Shown here piece after piece: positions 45,531 through 58,203 of a stretch of DNA of 64,000 nt. The position numbers and the translations under genes were made by a program. The stretch comes from Myotis daubentonii (lineage: Eukaryota > Chordata > Mammalia > Chiroptera > Vespertilionidae): assembly GCF_963259705.1 (NCBI RefSeq), contig NC_081850.1:34829892-34893891 (forward strand). The letters run 5' to 3'. How positions within the stretch are numbered: the first letter of the stretch is position 1; each line of letters opens with the position of its first letter. The notes beneath the pieces were generated by a model that was not told the origin of the DNA, did not search any database, and saw only the letters and a list, made by a program, of their open reading frames with translations.

Positions 45531-46315
45531 CTCCCTGAGTTCTTCACCAGGCTGATCGCTCAGCCTTTCTGTGATTCCAGCAAGGGCTGCGCCTCTCCTA
45601 AGGAGCTCATTGTTCCAACGTCTGGTTCACCTCAAATCTGCCACCAAGTATCACAGTAGGGAACTAACTGTAGGCCTCCTGGCAGAAACATCTTAAAACA
45701 AAGAAGTGCTGAGTCAACTAGATAAATTGAAACAGGATCAAAGGACATAATTGATTTTTTTGCAAAAAAAAAATGTATGGCTATATTTTCCTCTTATTTT
45801 GTTTGGCCCCAATAAAATCTAAAAGTTGAGGTACTGGCCACACAGGATCTGACATTATATTTAAGCCTACTCACGTCACTATCAGCAATGACAAGGTGGG
45901 AGTGAGGATGGAAGAATTTATATCACTCACTAATATCTGGAATTGAAAAAGGAAACCTCGTAATTAAGGAAATTTTAATTAAATAATGAATAATATTTTA
46001 ACCCCAAACATTTAAATATTAAGAATTGGAAAAGGTGTAATGAAATTAACACTGTCATACTTTGTCAGTGAGGAAGTAATTGAAGACATTCTAACAGTAG
46101 GTACTGGGAACCTTAAATACATCTATGTGCGTTAGCCTGGTGAGTGTACATCTAGGAGTTTATTCCAAGCAAATAGGCATAGATAGGACACAGAGCTGTA
46201 TTACAAGAATGTCCTGTGCAGCAGAATTTCTGTCATAAAACTGGATTTGTGTTACTATGAGTAATATCTGATTATAAAGATATAAATATTTAGCAATGGG
46301 GAATTATTAAATAAA
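45531..46315. other. Intron sequence with possible old L1 debris
   Basis: The stretch near 46020-46290 ('AGGAGTTTATTCCAAGCAAATAGG') has L1-like wording; nothing else was recognised. Confidence 0.35.
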
Positions 46316-46557
46316 CTAGTAGCCCTGCGCACGAATCCATGCGTGAGTAGCTCACTGCCACTTGCCTCAGCTGGCCACCCCGCCCACCGCCATTGGTAGC
46401 TCTCGGACACTCTGTAGCATGCTGCCCCGCCCTCCTGTAGCTCTCCCTGCTGATAGCTCGCTGCCCCGCCCTCCTGTAGGTCTCAGCTGCTTGTAGATCA
46501 GTCATGGCATTTATGGTGTCCCAGCTAATTTGCATACTCTTCTATTATTATATTAGA
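46316..46557 (-). mobile_element. Short HeliBatN-related Helitron
   Basis: It starts CTAGTAGCCCTGCGCACGAA after A (46315) and ends ATTATTATATTAGA before T (46558). Internal tandem units read 'TAGCTC..TGCC.CGCC' (46347-46485). This is a different, older-looking subfamily from the other Helitrons. Confidence 0.85.
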
Positions 46558-47414
46558 TCATGCGATATCTACATTATGCTATTGAGACACACATTTTTAA
46601 GAATTATAAAATAACCACTTGCTAATGTTAAGTAAAATAAGGAGGTGTGAAGGTCTTTTTAAGCATCTTTTAGGTAAAAATTTACATCTATAAATACATA
46701 CAAGAAAAAACATAGAAGAGAATTGCTCTGTAATGTTAACTGAATTTTTGTCTAGTGGCATTATGGGTTATTTTATTTTTTTTTCTTATTTTTCTCATTT
46801 TTTTCTACAGTGAATACTTAACACTTATAATCAGAAGAAATACATATATTCTTGGGGGAATGACTAATAAAAATCCTATAAACAGGTCCCTTCAAGGTTA
46901 ATCATCAAGAATATATCATATTACTTGTTTTTATCAGCCGTTCCTCTTATTATAATTTGTATGCGCCTTCATCTGAGGTCTCTTAAAATCAATCACATTT
47001 GTTAGCTGTTTTATGTGAGGTTGCTATTTTAATTTAGGCAATCCTTTCATGATTAAGATTGTATTGGTACAATGGTGACCCATAAAGTGTATCTGTTACT
47101 TAAAGTCATTTCTGTCATTGATGTTGCTAAAGCTTTTTTTGTGTGTCAAAAAAATCACTTTGACCATTCAGAATACCATTACCTTTGTAATTTTTAGATC
47201 AAGAAATTATAACTATTAAAATCTTCTGACAAATAAAGACTTTAATTGCTACAGCATTAATAGCATCTAAATAAATACACTTGGACATATATAATATTAA
47301 TACGTACACTTATAACCCTCATGAAGTGGGTATGCGTAGAAGATGCTCTAAGTGTATGTGAGTAGCTCACCAGCCTTGGTGGATGATAGGTGTGTGTTTG
47401 TGTTTGCCATACAG
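46558..47414. other. Intron sequence before exon G
   Basis: AT-rich, no repeat recognised. It ends in the exon G acceptor (GTGTTTGCCATACAG). Confidence 0.45.
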
Positions 47415-47504
47415 ACAGAGCTATGACATTCAGATCGTGGCACTGGTAAACCAGACGGGCTTCAGATCTGGGAACATCCTCGACTTAAAGAACCCTTTCT
47501 TCAG
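47415..47504 (+). CDS. CARM1L: CARM1-like arginine methyltransferase, exon G
   Basis: The first base completes Arg (CGA) from exon F. It then codes [15 protein letters not shown], then [14 protein letters not shown] plus two bases, against CARM1 QSYDISIVAQVDQTG...DLKNPFFR, the last strand of the catalytic core. The acceptor is CCATACAG at 47407-47414, an acceptor with a poor pyrimidine tract. The donor is GTAAGC at 47505. Phases are 2 in and 2 out. In CARM1 the next exon opens the Pro/Ser-rich C-terminal transactivation tail. No such exon was found in the remaining 16.5 kb. Confidence 0.9.
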
Positions 47505-48539
47505 GTAAGCAATGTTTTCATCCATTTCACACCTCTGCGTACAAAATCTCAATTGACCATATGACCAGGTAAAGAGGTTCAGAATACTTCCCTCTTCCCT
47601 AAGAGGAGAACAAGCCTCTACTCTTCCTCTCCGAGGAGACTTTGTTCCTGATCCCGAAATGAATATGTTATGTGGCATTAAACAAAATCCAATATTTAAC
47701 AATCTGGCCCTAAAACAGAGAGCTCTGGAGAGCTCCGCAAAGTGAATGCTTGTTCAGCTGAGCTGGAACAAGCCGTGTGACCTCAAGCAAGGTCACTCTT
47801 CTGCTGGCATTTGCTTTTCTCGTCTGCAGAGTTTAAGGGTGACCCCCTGTGACCTTCATCCGCTGAGGGATGATTTTTATGTAGTAGCATTCCAATTACA
47901 GCTTACACATGAGTCCATTTAAAGTATATTTTTGAGACTTTTTCTGAGGTCATGTAAGCCAGGACATACTTCTCTAGAAGATGTGCAGAGTTTGTCTGAC
48001 ACAAAGAACTTGCCACAATGAGACAGCTACAACACATGTTTCTGGGAAAACTCCCTATCTTTACAACCATTCAGTATGAGGTCATTAAAAATCCACACAT
48101 GAAATCAACCACACAAATAAAACCACTGGACATGGTTACTCTTTACTTCCTTATTAAAAGGAGACTTGTCTCGTGTATTATAATGCCTCCCTAAGACTTT
48201 TATTCAAAGCATTATGTCTCTGTAGCACTGAAAAGCCTTAAAGAGAAGAGGGAACTCAGGAAACCAAACAAGAATTCTTTGGCAGAGATGGGAAAATGAA
48301 ATTTTGACCTTGAGGCAGAGGAGGGAGAAAAAACAGGCAAAGCTAAAGTTTTGTGTGGGGTGTGCCAGTTGTTACACATGGTATGATTTCTGAAATCCAT
48401 CGCCAATTAAGTATGTGAATCTCATCTTTAATTCTGAGGCCGGGAAGGAGTCCTCGCTCCCATCCCTCATTTACATACTCCTGCCATGTAAAGGGAAGGA
48501 CACGGGTTTTGGCCGGAGAGAGCAGACTAGTACCATTTA
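47505..48539. other. Sequence after exon G, nothing recognised
   Basis: No exon matching the CARM1 C-terminal tail and no confident repeat. Confidence 0.45.
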
Positions 48540-48660
48540 ACTTGCCTAGGCCTTAGTTTTCTCATCTATAAGATGGGATAAACAACACAAACCTCACTTG
48601 ACAGACTGCAAGAATTCCCATCCCATGTCCCAGTCATTAGTGCTCAATAAATGTGAGTTT
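48540..48660 (+). repeat. MIR SINE
   Basis: 'CTTAGTTTTCTCATCTATAAGATGGG' and 'TTAGTGCTCAATAAATGTGAG'. Confidence 0.75.
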
Positions 48661-49149
48661 CCTCCTTTCTTCCTCCCTTTCCTTCCTTCCCTCTGCTCTC
48701 CAACTCTCTCAATAAGGTAAATGGGAATGATTTGTAGTTCGTTCCAAACAGAATCACTTTGATTTTGGAAAAGAAAACAGGTGCCTGGAGGGTTTTAGAA
48801 AGCTCACCTTTTGAATGCAGGAGCCATATAAACTCGACTCCCAGTTCTACTTCATGTTACGAGAACAAGGTTTTCACCATAAAACCACCTAGAGAAGGCT
48901 TGTGTTTGGCTTTGGCCGGCACCTGCTTTGTATGAAGGCAGAAGCGCTGTGGCCGCAGGGCAAAGTGAGAGCTTGTTAAAGATGCCCGGCGGCCATGCCC
49001 TGCCAGAACACATGGACTGCTGAGTGCAGGGCAGGTGCCTTTCTTTCCCCCCTTTTCTCTCTCTCAGCAGCAAGTCTGACGGACATATTTAATTAAGCAG
49101 ATGAGGATGCTTAAAAATGTGACTCCCCTGTAAAAGATAAACAGAGTCA
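48661..49149. other. Unassigned sequence
   Basis: No repeat recognised. The stretch at 48780-49080 has moderate G+C and several CpGs, and a 73-codon minus-strand frame without motif. Confidence 0.4.
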
Positions 49150-50530
49150 TATCAACCTGATTTCACGACTTAATATAAAGCTACCGTAATCAAGGAAGTG
49201 CAGTTCAGACTGGTGAAAGGATGATATGTAGACAGATGGATGGAACAGAGGTCACAAATAGACCAAACATCTGTATCGATCGATTCTCAACAAAGTTGAA
49301 AAGGCAGTTCAATGAGTCTTTCAAAATTGGTGCTGGAATGAGTGGATATCTGTGTGCAATGAAAAGTGAGCTTTCATCCATATTTCACACCATCTATAAA
49401 AATTAGCTCAAAAAAGATGAGAGATTAAAATGTAAAACCTAAAAAGATATATAATACTTTTAGGAAGAAAACATAAAAGAAAATCTTTGTGACCTTGGGT
49501 TAAATGAACATTTCTTAAATATGGGACCAGAAACACAATTCATAAATAGAAAAAAAAATTAATACATTGTACTTTATCAAAATTACAACTTGTGATCTTT
49601 TAAAGGCATATTACAATAGAATGAAAAAAAAACAAGTCACAAATTGGGTGAAAATATTTGGAAATCACATATTTGGAAAAAGCTAGTATCCAGAATATAA
49701 AAAGAATTAGTGATATAAGACTCTCAAAAAAGCCCAATAATACAAAAACAATTTTTCAGAAGGCAAAAGATTTGACCAGACACTTTATCAAAAAGATATA
49801 ATAGCAAATTACATGAGAAGGTGCTCAACATCATTAGTCACTAGGGAAGTGAAAGTTAAAACCATAATGACATACCACAGCACACCTAGCAGAATGGCTA
49901 AAGTAAAAGTCCTGACGATTTTTGACAAGTGCTGGTGAAGGTGGAGAGCTGGCAGGATTCACATTCATTGCCAGTAGAAATGCAATATGGCACCGCCATA
50001 GCAGAAAGCATTTTGACAGTTTCTTATATAGTTAAATGTTCACTTACCATATGACCCAGCAATCCTACTCCTAGGTATTTATACAAAGGAAATGAAAACT
50101 ATATTTAAGTGTTTATTGCGGCTTTATTTGTAATTATTAAAATATAGGAATGACTAGAATGTATCTCAGCTGGAGAATGAATAAACAAAATGTGGTCCAT
50201 CCAGAAAATGGAATAATTTTCTAAAAAAAGGAATGATACATGTAATAATACAGATGAGTCTCAAAAATATTATGCTGAATAAAAGAAGCCATACTCAAAA
50301 GGCTGCAGATTATATGATCCCATTCATTTGACATTCTGGAAAATGCAACACTGCTTGATTCAGAAAACAGATCAAAGCTAGGGTTGGGAGAAGCATTACT
50401 ATAAAGAGGAACAGGACATTTTTCACAATGATGGCATTTTTCTACATCTTGATCGTAGTGGTGGCAGTATATGGTCACACGCATTTGTCAAAACTCAGAG
50501 AACTATACACCAAAGAGGGTAAATTTTAAT
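49150..50530 (+). mobile_element. LINE-1 3' fragment, old subfamily
   Basis: An ordered, diverged match to the C-terminal part of L1 ORF2: 'AAGCTACCGTAATCAAGG', 'GACAGATGGATGGAACAGAGG', 'CACTAGGGAAGTGAAAGTTAAAACC', 'CCAGCAATCCTACTCCTAGG', 'GAATGAATAAACAAAATGTGG'. Many stops are present and there is no full ORF. Confidence 0.88.
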
Positions 50531-51706
50531 AAAAGGTTAACATCCATGGTGGGAGGGCAGGCTAAATAGCCATCTCAGATGGTGATTAAAGAAAAACTGA
50601 ATTTATTTAAGGAAGAAGGCGCAGGAGATGGGGATATCCAAAGAGAAGGGCCACACAGCACTGAGCTGAAGGGTATTGGGTCCATGATAGACTTGAGACA
50701 ATGAAACGAGGCAGGGCACAGAAGAAGCAACTGGAAAGCCTAGGCTGGGCTGCTTTGGCTCACTGAGAACTCAGAGAAAAGGGGACCTTGGAGACAGGTT
50801 CAGGGGTTAGACCAGGATGAGCTGCCGCTGCCCATTGCTCCCCTGGTTGCAAGTCTCCTGGAGTCCCTCAGAGGTGGGGGATATGTGCCTGTGGGAGAAG
50901 AGTACACACTGGGTCCTTGTCCGGAGCCTATTTGTCTCTCTCTTGCAGGTGGAAATCTTAGGGGAGGTCTCCGGGAAGGGTTTTAATCGAATATTCATCC
51001 GTTTCCCGGTGTGCTCTTTCAGGGTCATGGGCTCCACGGATGGGTTGGAGCCAGGGCAGGGGGTCACTAGTCAATGTTGCTGGTCCTGCAGCAGCTACAC
51101 GTCACTCGTCTGGTTTTGATGCTTCTCTGGGCCTGGAGCTGAAATACAACTGAGGCCCGGCCTCTAATGTTATCATTAAGAAGGAAAAGGTCAGGGGTCT
51201 AAACTGCCTGACCAGCGATATGAAAGATCAGGGGTCCAACCCGCAAGGCCAGTGACATGCTTAGAGGAGGACAGGTTACTCCAAGGACAAAGCTCTTGTT
51301 TTCCCGGTTTGCCCCTTGCTAGGCGTCTGGGGGTCTCTGCCCCAGTGAGTTTCTGTGCCTGGCCTATCATCCTTGCTCTGCTCATGTTTAACATTTACTA
51401 GATGTAAAGAACTTTTCCAATTACATAGAAACTTACCCAAAACAGAACCACATAAGGGGATAGCAGAAACAAACAGAATGACATGCTAGACAGCGGCAAG
51501 GCCAGAGATGGGAGGTGGAGTTATTTACATTGAGTGGTCTGGGCGGCCTCTCCAAAGAGGGGTTAACTGGTAGAGACTCAGATGTCGGAAAGGAACCCTC
51601 GTGGGCAGATGCACAAGCAGAGCCTTCAGGAAGAGGACAGTGAGGGCAAAGTTAGCCTATTGAGTAGCAGGAAGAGAGAGAAGTGGGTGCCTATTAGCCT
51701 TTGCTA
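50531..51706. other. Unassigned sequence
   Basis: G-rich plus-strand sequence at 50550-51120 with a 100-codon frame (50817-51119) that has no recognisable motif. No repeat family was named. Confidence 0.35.
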
Positions 51707-52270
51707 TCTATATATATAAAGAGCTAAGTGTCTGTCCAACTGGTTGCTGTGACACTCACTGACCACCAAGAGGCAGATGCTCGACGCAGGAGCTGCCCAG
51801 CTGCAGTGACTTGGCAGTGGCGGTTCTCGGGTGATGCAGCCTGGAACCAGAGAGGAGGGAGCCCGATTCCTCCTTCAGCCCTGAGTTATGTTGTTGCTGG
51901 GGCACAGTCGGCCCCGAATCTGGTTTATTGCACACTTTTGTTTGTGTTCCACACCCTGTACGACAGCAACTTTGCAGAGTGCCCTCTGGGTGCACTCCGG
52001 GACCCCTCAGGGGATGTTGGAGGGCCCGTATTGGCCCGATCCCCGCAGGCCAGGCTGAGGGGCCCACCTGCAGAGGGACCCTGCTCACTCGGCAGACACC
52101 CTTCTAGCTGTGATGACGCCAGCGCGATGCCCCAGGTGTGGCTGGCAGGGGAGGGACCACGGGAGGTTGGCTCCTGGGCATGTCTGGCCCTTCTCACCCA
52201 TCCCGCCCCACTGGCCACCTTCTAATTAATTTCCTTTCAGTGTGCACGACTCTGTGCACCGGGTCACTAG
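51707..52270 (+). mobile_element. HeliBatN-type Helitron
   Basis: It starts TCTATATATATAAAGAGC after A (51706) and ends CTGTGCACCGGGTCACTAG before T (52271). The hairpin GTGCACGACTCTGTGCAC precedes the end. The body includes GACCACCAAGAGGCAGATGC and tandem CCCTC-rich parts typical of HeliBatN. The 165-codon frame inside (51728-52225) is not a gene. Confidence 0.92.
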
Positions 52271-55200
52271 TAAATCTATAAAAAGAAAAAGTTCTTTCAG
52301 TGAATAAAAATCCAGATCATCCTCTCAGATCTGAATTTAGGCTATGCATAATCAAACCTACTAAATATAGTGGGTAAATATAGATCTAAGGCTGCCCATA
52401 AAATCTCCGGGGAAGGGCACAGGAATAGGAAGAAGGGAGGAGGAGGGAGGGAAGAGGAGGGAAGGAGCAGACATGAACACATGGCTCGTCTATGGCTTTG
52501 GATCTTGCTAGGACTTCATTGCTTTTGGTGTCATGGAATCACCTTCTCTGTTTTAGGTTTGCTTAGAAGATCAATAAGTAAAATGAAGGCCTGAGAAGTC
52601 CCTCAACATTCAAGTTCATGTCTCCTGTTTCAAACATGCATTCTGAATTTTACAAGTATATTAGCTTTATTTATTTAAAGTTGTTTGTTTGTTTTTTCTA
52701 ACTCTAAACTGTGCATCCTAATTTTGTTGACAAGTCTATTTCTTGTGGCTTCTTAGACTGGCTCTTTATCGCTTTTTGCATGTAGTTGAAAAACAATTTT
52801 TTAAACAATTTTTGGTTTCTGTTTATTTTTACTTTAGTAAAGCCATAAGCATCGCTTCAAGTTCTGACGTATTTAAAAAAGACAGTTAACAAAACCCTAC
52901 CTCATGTTTATATGTATGCATATGTACAACATGACATAGACCATGTTAGAAGGGATCTTCTATTTGCAGTTTTAATCTATTTTTGCAAATATCTGCAACA
53001 AACCAATAGCTAATTCCTAGTTCAACAGTGTGTTAAAGATTTTTTGCCTATTCATGTAATGGAATAATTCGATGTCAGGAGTGTTCTTCATTGGCAATAT
53101 TTGATGACTCTGTACATAGTTAAGAAAATGCAGACGGAAGCTTTGTCAGTCCTCTTAGGTCAACAATAAAGAGTACAGTGTGACAGACCGGTGGGAACTC
53201 TCCTTTACTTTAAGACATTTGTTATATGTCACACGTCAAATGGTGATGAAAGATAATCTTTCCAAAGAGCAAGTTTTCCCCAGGCCCCCAGAAAACCCTT
53301 ATAAAAATGGATGTCACATCAGCAGGATAATCTAATGAAGCCCAACAGGCAACCTGCTCACTCTGTCAGGGGAAGCGGAACAAACAGCAACCACAGATTC
53401 TCATCTGTCAGTCACTCACCCACAGCATTCAGCTTTCCACACTGGTGCTTCCCCTCATTCTGGCCACTCCGTTTGAAACACCAAGCTATCCATTCCAACA
53501 GGCTATCCATTCCAACAGGCTGACTCACATCACTGCAAGGCTCCGTTCCAATACACCCTCACCAGCATGCCCTGCTGACCACCGTCCACACTCACACATC
53601 TCACCTTCGACGGATCTCCTATCCCTCCCCTTATCTAATCCTTTCTGGCAACATTTTATCACTTCATACCCTAAACAACCCATATCTTTCTCTTCTTTGA
53701 ACTAAATTTTTTGTGAGTTGGATCCGAGTCCAATTCGTTTTTTAATGTTCCTCGGTACCTAGGAGCCCGCGTCAGGCATCAAAGGTCTTCAATCGATGTA
53801 TATTGATTAAATAAATAAATGTATCCTGAAGTTCAGTGTAATTGGAATTATGGAATCAGGTCTCACAATGTTCTAATTGTCTTTCAAGCATGGTAGGCAG
53901 AAACTGTGTAAACCCTGGATTGCAGAGACACAATTTGGCTATTGCCACTGTCTCCACCCACACCCAGTGCAGACATTCATAATCAATCCCCACAGTCATT
54001 CCTGCCCAGCCGTGACTTGGCCTCACAGTCCTCCTTAGCCTGATGCCCTAAGAGGCCATTATCAGTCTATAGAAGTAGTCATAAGAGATGAAACCTATGA
54101 CTTTTAAGGACTCAAAAAATCGGTATTCTTTCCCAATCTTTGAGCAATTCCAAAGATCTGTAATATTTATGAATTTGTAATTTGCCCCATGACGTGGGTG
54201 ATTGAGGAGAGGTTACTAGTAAGAGTAAAGCTAGGCCGAGCTCTAGAAACAGTGTTGGATCATCTATCCCGTCTTGGAGGAAAGGGATTCGGGTCGACTT
54301 CTTCAACTAGCTCCTCCAAGCTTTCCCCAAACTCACACAGGTAACATTATTTTTAAATCCAAGGCCAGGAGTGAAGAATTAACAAACGGTTTTTTTCATC
54401 GCATGCCAAAATCTGGGGACAGAGAGGTGTGGCAGGCCAAGGCCCCTGCGATTGTCCATTAGGGGTCATCCCTCAGCCCACCTCACAGTGGTGCGGGCTT
54501 CCCCTCCTAGGAGTGGATGCCCAGGTTCGAACCTCTAAATAGAAGAAACCCAAGCCTCTAGATAAAGACTAAAAATTTTTTTATTCTGATTAGCCAATTT
54601 AAATAAACAAGTAATAAAAGATCCTGATCTAACCAACAACAACAACAAAAAGTGAAGCACAGATTTAATACCCATATATGTACACAGTGGGTGTCGGGGA
54701 ATAAATATCTGACAATCACTCAGAGGATGTATACTTAACACTTGTTTTTCCTCCTCTTCACCTTATTTTTGGAAGTTTGTATGTGTTTAGTAGATGTTGC
54801 TAAAAATGGTATAAAGTATGCAGGGTAGGATTTATTTCAGTGGAGGAATTTAGTAACTTATTCTAATTCTATATCTATAGTATTATTAAGAATCAAAGGG
54901 ACTGTGTTTTATGGGGCAATCATATTACCATGGTGTTTTCAAATTTGAAAGTGACCTCAAAGCAAGTCCCCTGAGAAGATGATGAAGATTATATTCTGCA
55001 TTTAGGAAAATCTTGGGAATCTCAGTTTTCATGAAACCATCCCGCCACGATGAAGATAAGTGGCAGTGGCAGCACGTTGGACAGGAGCTGATGTCAGGGG
55101 CTGCTCTGTGGTTGCCTGCTTCCCAGGATACCCAGGCTGAGGAGCAACAGGACATACACCAGGAAGGTTCTCGGAGGTTCAGCTGTGCCTCTGACTGTGG

Positions 55201-55484
55201 TCACACAAGACCCGGGCTGAGAATACTTAAACACAGAGAGTTATGATGTCATGTAACAAAAAGTCGAGTGGCAGAGTAGACTCTAGGATTGACGCTGAGT
55301 CAGCGGCTCTGTGGTTTCATCGAAGACTGAAGTCCTTCTCTCCTTTTCTCTGCCATCTCCGTCATAGCCCAGACCCCCACATGGGTGCAAGGCCACCATA
55401 GAAATTACAAGAATCTCATCCAGACACATCAATGTCCAGAGTTATAAAAACAGACTATCATTTCTGGTATCTCCTCTTAAAAAA
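52271..55484. other. Unassigned sequence
   Basis: No exon or confident repeat. Notable only are a G/A-rich tract (52425-52470) and a perfect 17-bp tandem duplication GCTATCCATTCCAACAG at 53485-53518. Confidence 0.35.
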
Positions 55485-55517
55485 TGATGGTGATGATGAT
55501 GATGATGATGAAGAAGA
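55485..55517. repeat. (GAT)n microsatellite
   Basis: About nine GAT units running into GAAGAAGAA. Confidence 0.93.
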
Positions 55518-55965
55518 ACACTTACATAACACTTATTGTGCGCCAGGCACCGTTCTAACTGCTTTACAAATACAGTAAGTCCTCACTCAACATTTTTGAT
55601 AGGCTTTTGGAACTGCAACAAAACGACATCCAAGGAAACCAATTTACCATAGGCTAATTGACATAAATAAGAATTAAGCTCTTACAGCAGCATCTCATCA
55701 ATGTTACAATAAAAGGACACTAAACGAAAGGATGTTATTTGAGGACCTGTGATATTAACCAGTTTTTATTCTTTCAACAATCCTATTAGGTATGTATTGT
55801 TATTAACCTCATGGAACAGATGAAGAAAATTAGGGCAGAAAGGGTAAGTAGCTGTCCTAATGGCACACAGCTAACAAGTAGTGGAGCTGGGAATTTAAAC
55901 CAGACAGTCCAGTCCAGAGTCTGTGCCCTTAGCCACACAGCTGTCTCTACTGTAAGAAAGTCTTG
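55518..55965 (-). repeat. MIR SINE split by a DNA-transposon-like insert
   Basis: MIR in reverse: 'CACTTATTGTGCGCCAGGCACC' before and 'CAATCCTATTAGGTATGTATTG', 'GGCACACAGCTAACAAGTAG', 'CAGAGTCTGTGCCCTTAGCC' after an insert at about 55573-55753. Confidence 0.8.
55573..55753. mobile_element. Non-autonomous DNA transposon inserted in MIR
   Basis: The ends form imperfect inverted repeats: ACAGTAAGTCCTCACTCAAC at left, TTATTTGAGGACCTGTGA at right. The interior ('GCAACAAAACGACATCCAAGG', 'ACCATAGGCTAATTGACATA') resembles a known ancient mammalian element whose name I cannot fix. Confidence 0.6.
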
Positions 55966-56769
55966 CCTTCATGCTTCATTGGCCAGAACTGAGTCACATC
56001 CCCACCTCTAAACTAATCTCTGACAAGAGACAAGAGATTGTCACAAAGAGGCTCAATCAAACAAGATTTACCACTGAGCTGGAGGTGGACTCATCTTTTC
56101 CAAGGGATAAAAAGTAGTTCTGTTCCCAAAGAGAAATGGACAGAAGGCAAGGAACCAGCAACACCTGTTTCAGGGGCTGGCTACAAACCGTCCAGCTTCA
56201 CCGTTAATTAATTCCCTTTCCTCTGCCTTCATCAGGTAAGATAGCATGTTACACCGTAGTCCTCCATGCATGTATTTCTACCTCCTCCAACTTGCTTGCA
56301 AGCACTCAAGATAGAAACAAAACTGCATGTTCCCCACAGGGCCTGACATAGGGACCTGCACATAGAACGTGTTCAAGAAACGTTTGTTCATTGTAATTGA
56401 ATTTTCATTCTCAAGTCTACTTAATTGGAGAGGTCAACAGTCGGCCATGCTCGAGGCAGGCAGATAATGCATTTTCACATTGATCTAGCAATCAAATGAA
56501 GTCTGCGAAACTTCCCTTGCCATGCAAAATAGCATGGAATCACACATTAACATAGGTCAATGCAAAAGCCCAAACTTAGTAAGTTGTTACTGTCTTGCAC
56601 CCAGCCCCCCTGGAGATAACATTAATGTCACGTTTTTATTATGACTTGACCTTTCCACTCTATTTAAAGAAACGTATCAGAGAGCCATAAGACAGAGCAG
56701 GCTACATCATTTACACCGCCCTGTGCAAAAATTAACTGAATTCTAGATCAAACTATTACTGAAAGTGAT
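55966..56769. other. Unassigned sequence
   Basis: No exon or repeat. The stretch at about 56400-56580 lacks repeat character and could be conserved non-coding sequence, but that is only an impression. Confidence 0.35.
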
Positions 56770-57000
56770 GTTAGAGTACAGTGGATAAGGGTGTGGGCTC
56801 TTTAAAAATACTGTATCTGGGTTCAGATCTGTCAGTTAACTAGATAATATGGACTTGGGCCAATGACAGGCTTTTCCTAAGCTTTAGTTTCCTTGACTGC
56901 TAAAAGAAATAACAATAGGGTCCTTGTGAGGGTTGAATGAAATCATACATATGAAGTACTTGACACGGTGCCTGGGTCTTTAAATGTAGCTCTTATTATT
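56770..57000 (+). repeat. MIR SINE
   Basis: Nearly full-length: 'TACAGTGGATAAGGGTGTGGGC', 'TCTGGGTTCAGATCTGTCAG', 'TTTAGTTTCCTTGACTGC', 'GTGAGGGTTGAATGAAATC'. Confidence 0.85.
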
Positions 57001-57799
57001 ATATTACGTTATCATAGGAAATGGGTCTTAGTTTCTCCTCTGAGCTCCATGATTATATACTTTTTAAAACTGGTGTACTTCAGTTATAACAGGGAGAGGG
57101 ACACATGCCTGGCCACGCCCATCTACCAGTTTCTCTCCCCTTTGCCACCCAGAGGGGTGACATTTATTCCTTCTTCTACTTTATAGTTTTATTCTTTACC
57201 TTTGGGCACCAACCTCAAGATCTAGCTGTCCAGCAGGGCATAGCATCTTATCCACAGAGGAACTTTTGGCTGAACCCCTTATATATGAAAGGTATTTAGA
57301 AAAATCCACTTTCTGTTCATAGGCTAATTTTAAACATATTGTCTTGCTAAAGAAGTCACCCCCTTCATTTATTCATTCCTTTATTCATTCACACTTTCTT
57401 GAGCCCAGTCAAAAAGCCTACACAAATGATGACAAAGATGATGAAGAAAAGGAAGAAACTAAAGAAAAGAAATAAACAAATACATTAGTCTAATAGTGGC
57501 AGTATTTTGTCTCCATTAAAAACAGAATTTTTTCATTGTCATGTGTAGCTTACCAGGGAGCATGTAATTGGGAAACACAACATAAACACGTATATCTCAG
57601 AAGCCCCAGAGCCTGCTGGCACTGTTTCCCAAGCATTAGGAAATACCTAGAAATTGGAGTGAAAGAATGTCTTCATCAAAACAGAAACTCTAGGGTCATG
57701 TGCTTTCAAAAATGGAGGGGTTAACACTAGCAGCTTTAGAATTAGGCACACTGGTTTGCGTGTGTGTGGACATAAGTGCTGCCTGCCAACATTTCTAGT
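57001..57799. other. Unassigned sequence
   Basis: An L2-like reverse end, 'CATTTATTCATTCCTTTATTC', lies at 57366-57390; nothing else was recognised. Confidence 0.35.
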
Positions 57800-58203
57800 T
57801 TTCTTCTCCTTCCAGGAGGAAGAGGATCATAAAAGGATCTGATTTCTTAGACCCCTTGAAGGTAGGCATGGCCTTGTGACTTCTCTGGCCTATCCCATAT
57901 GAACGGAAGCAATGTATGTCACCTCCATGTGGAAGCATTTAAGAGATGCTGTGAGATCCTCCATGCCGGCTCTTCTTCCTCCCTCAGTAATTGTGGAAGT
58001 CCTGTTGAAATGACATGTCATTACATGGTAAAGCCCCCTTCTGCCTGAATCTCTGAATCAGTCTCTGAATATCTCAGAACTCTCATGTCAACCTATGGAT
58101 TACATGTACTTTGAGGAAGAAAAACAAACCTTTGTTATTTTAACCACTGAGCTTTGGGAATATTTCTCATTGCAGAATTAGTAAGCCTATCCTAACTAAT
58201 AAC
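57800..58203 (+). mobile_element. MLT1-type MaLR LTR
   Basis: 'AGGCATGGCCTTGTGACTTCTC', 'TTTGTTATTTTAACCACTGAG' and the 3' end 'GTAAGCCTATCCTAACTAATA' fit an MLT1 LTR in plus orientation. The 5' end is unclear. Confidence 0.65.

Noticed and set aside
7346..47504. Processed CARM1 pseudogene
   Set aside because: The coding blocks are separated by introns with proper splice sites and matching phases, which retrocopies lack.
51728..52225. 165-codon frame
   Set aside because: It lies wholly inside the HeliBatN-type Helitron at 51707-52270, with overlapping antisense frames.
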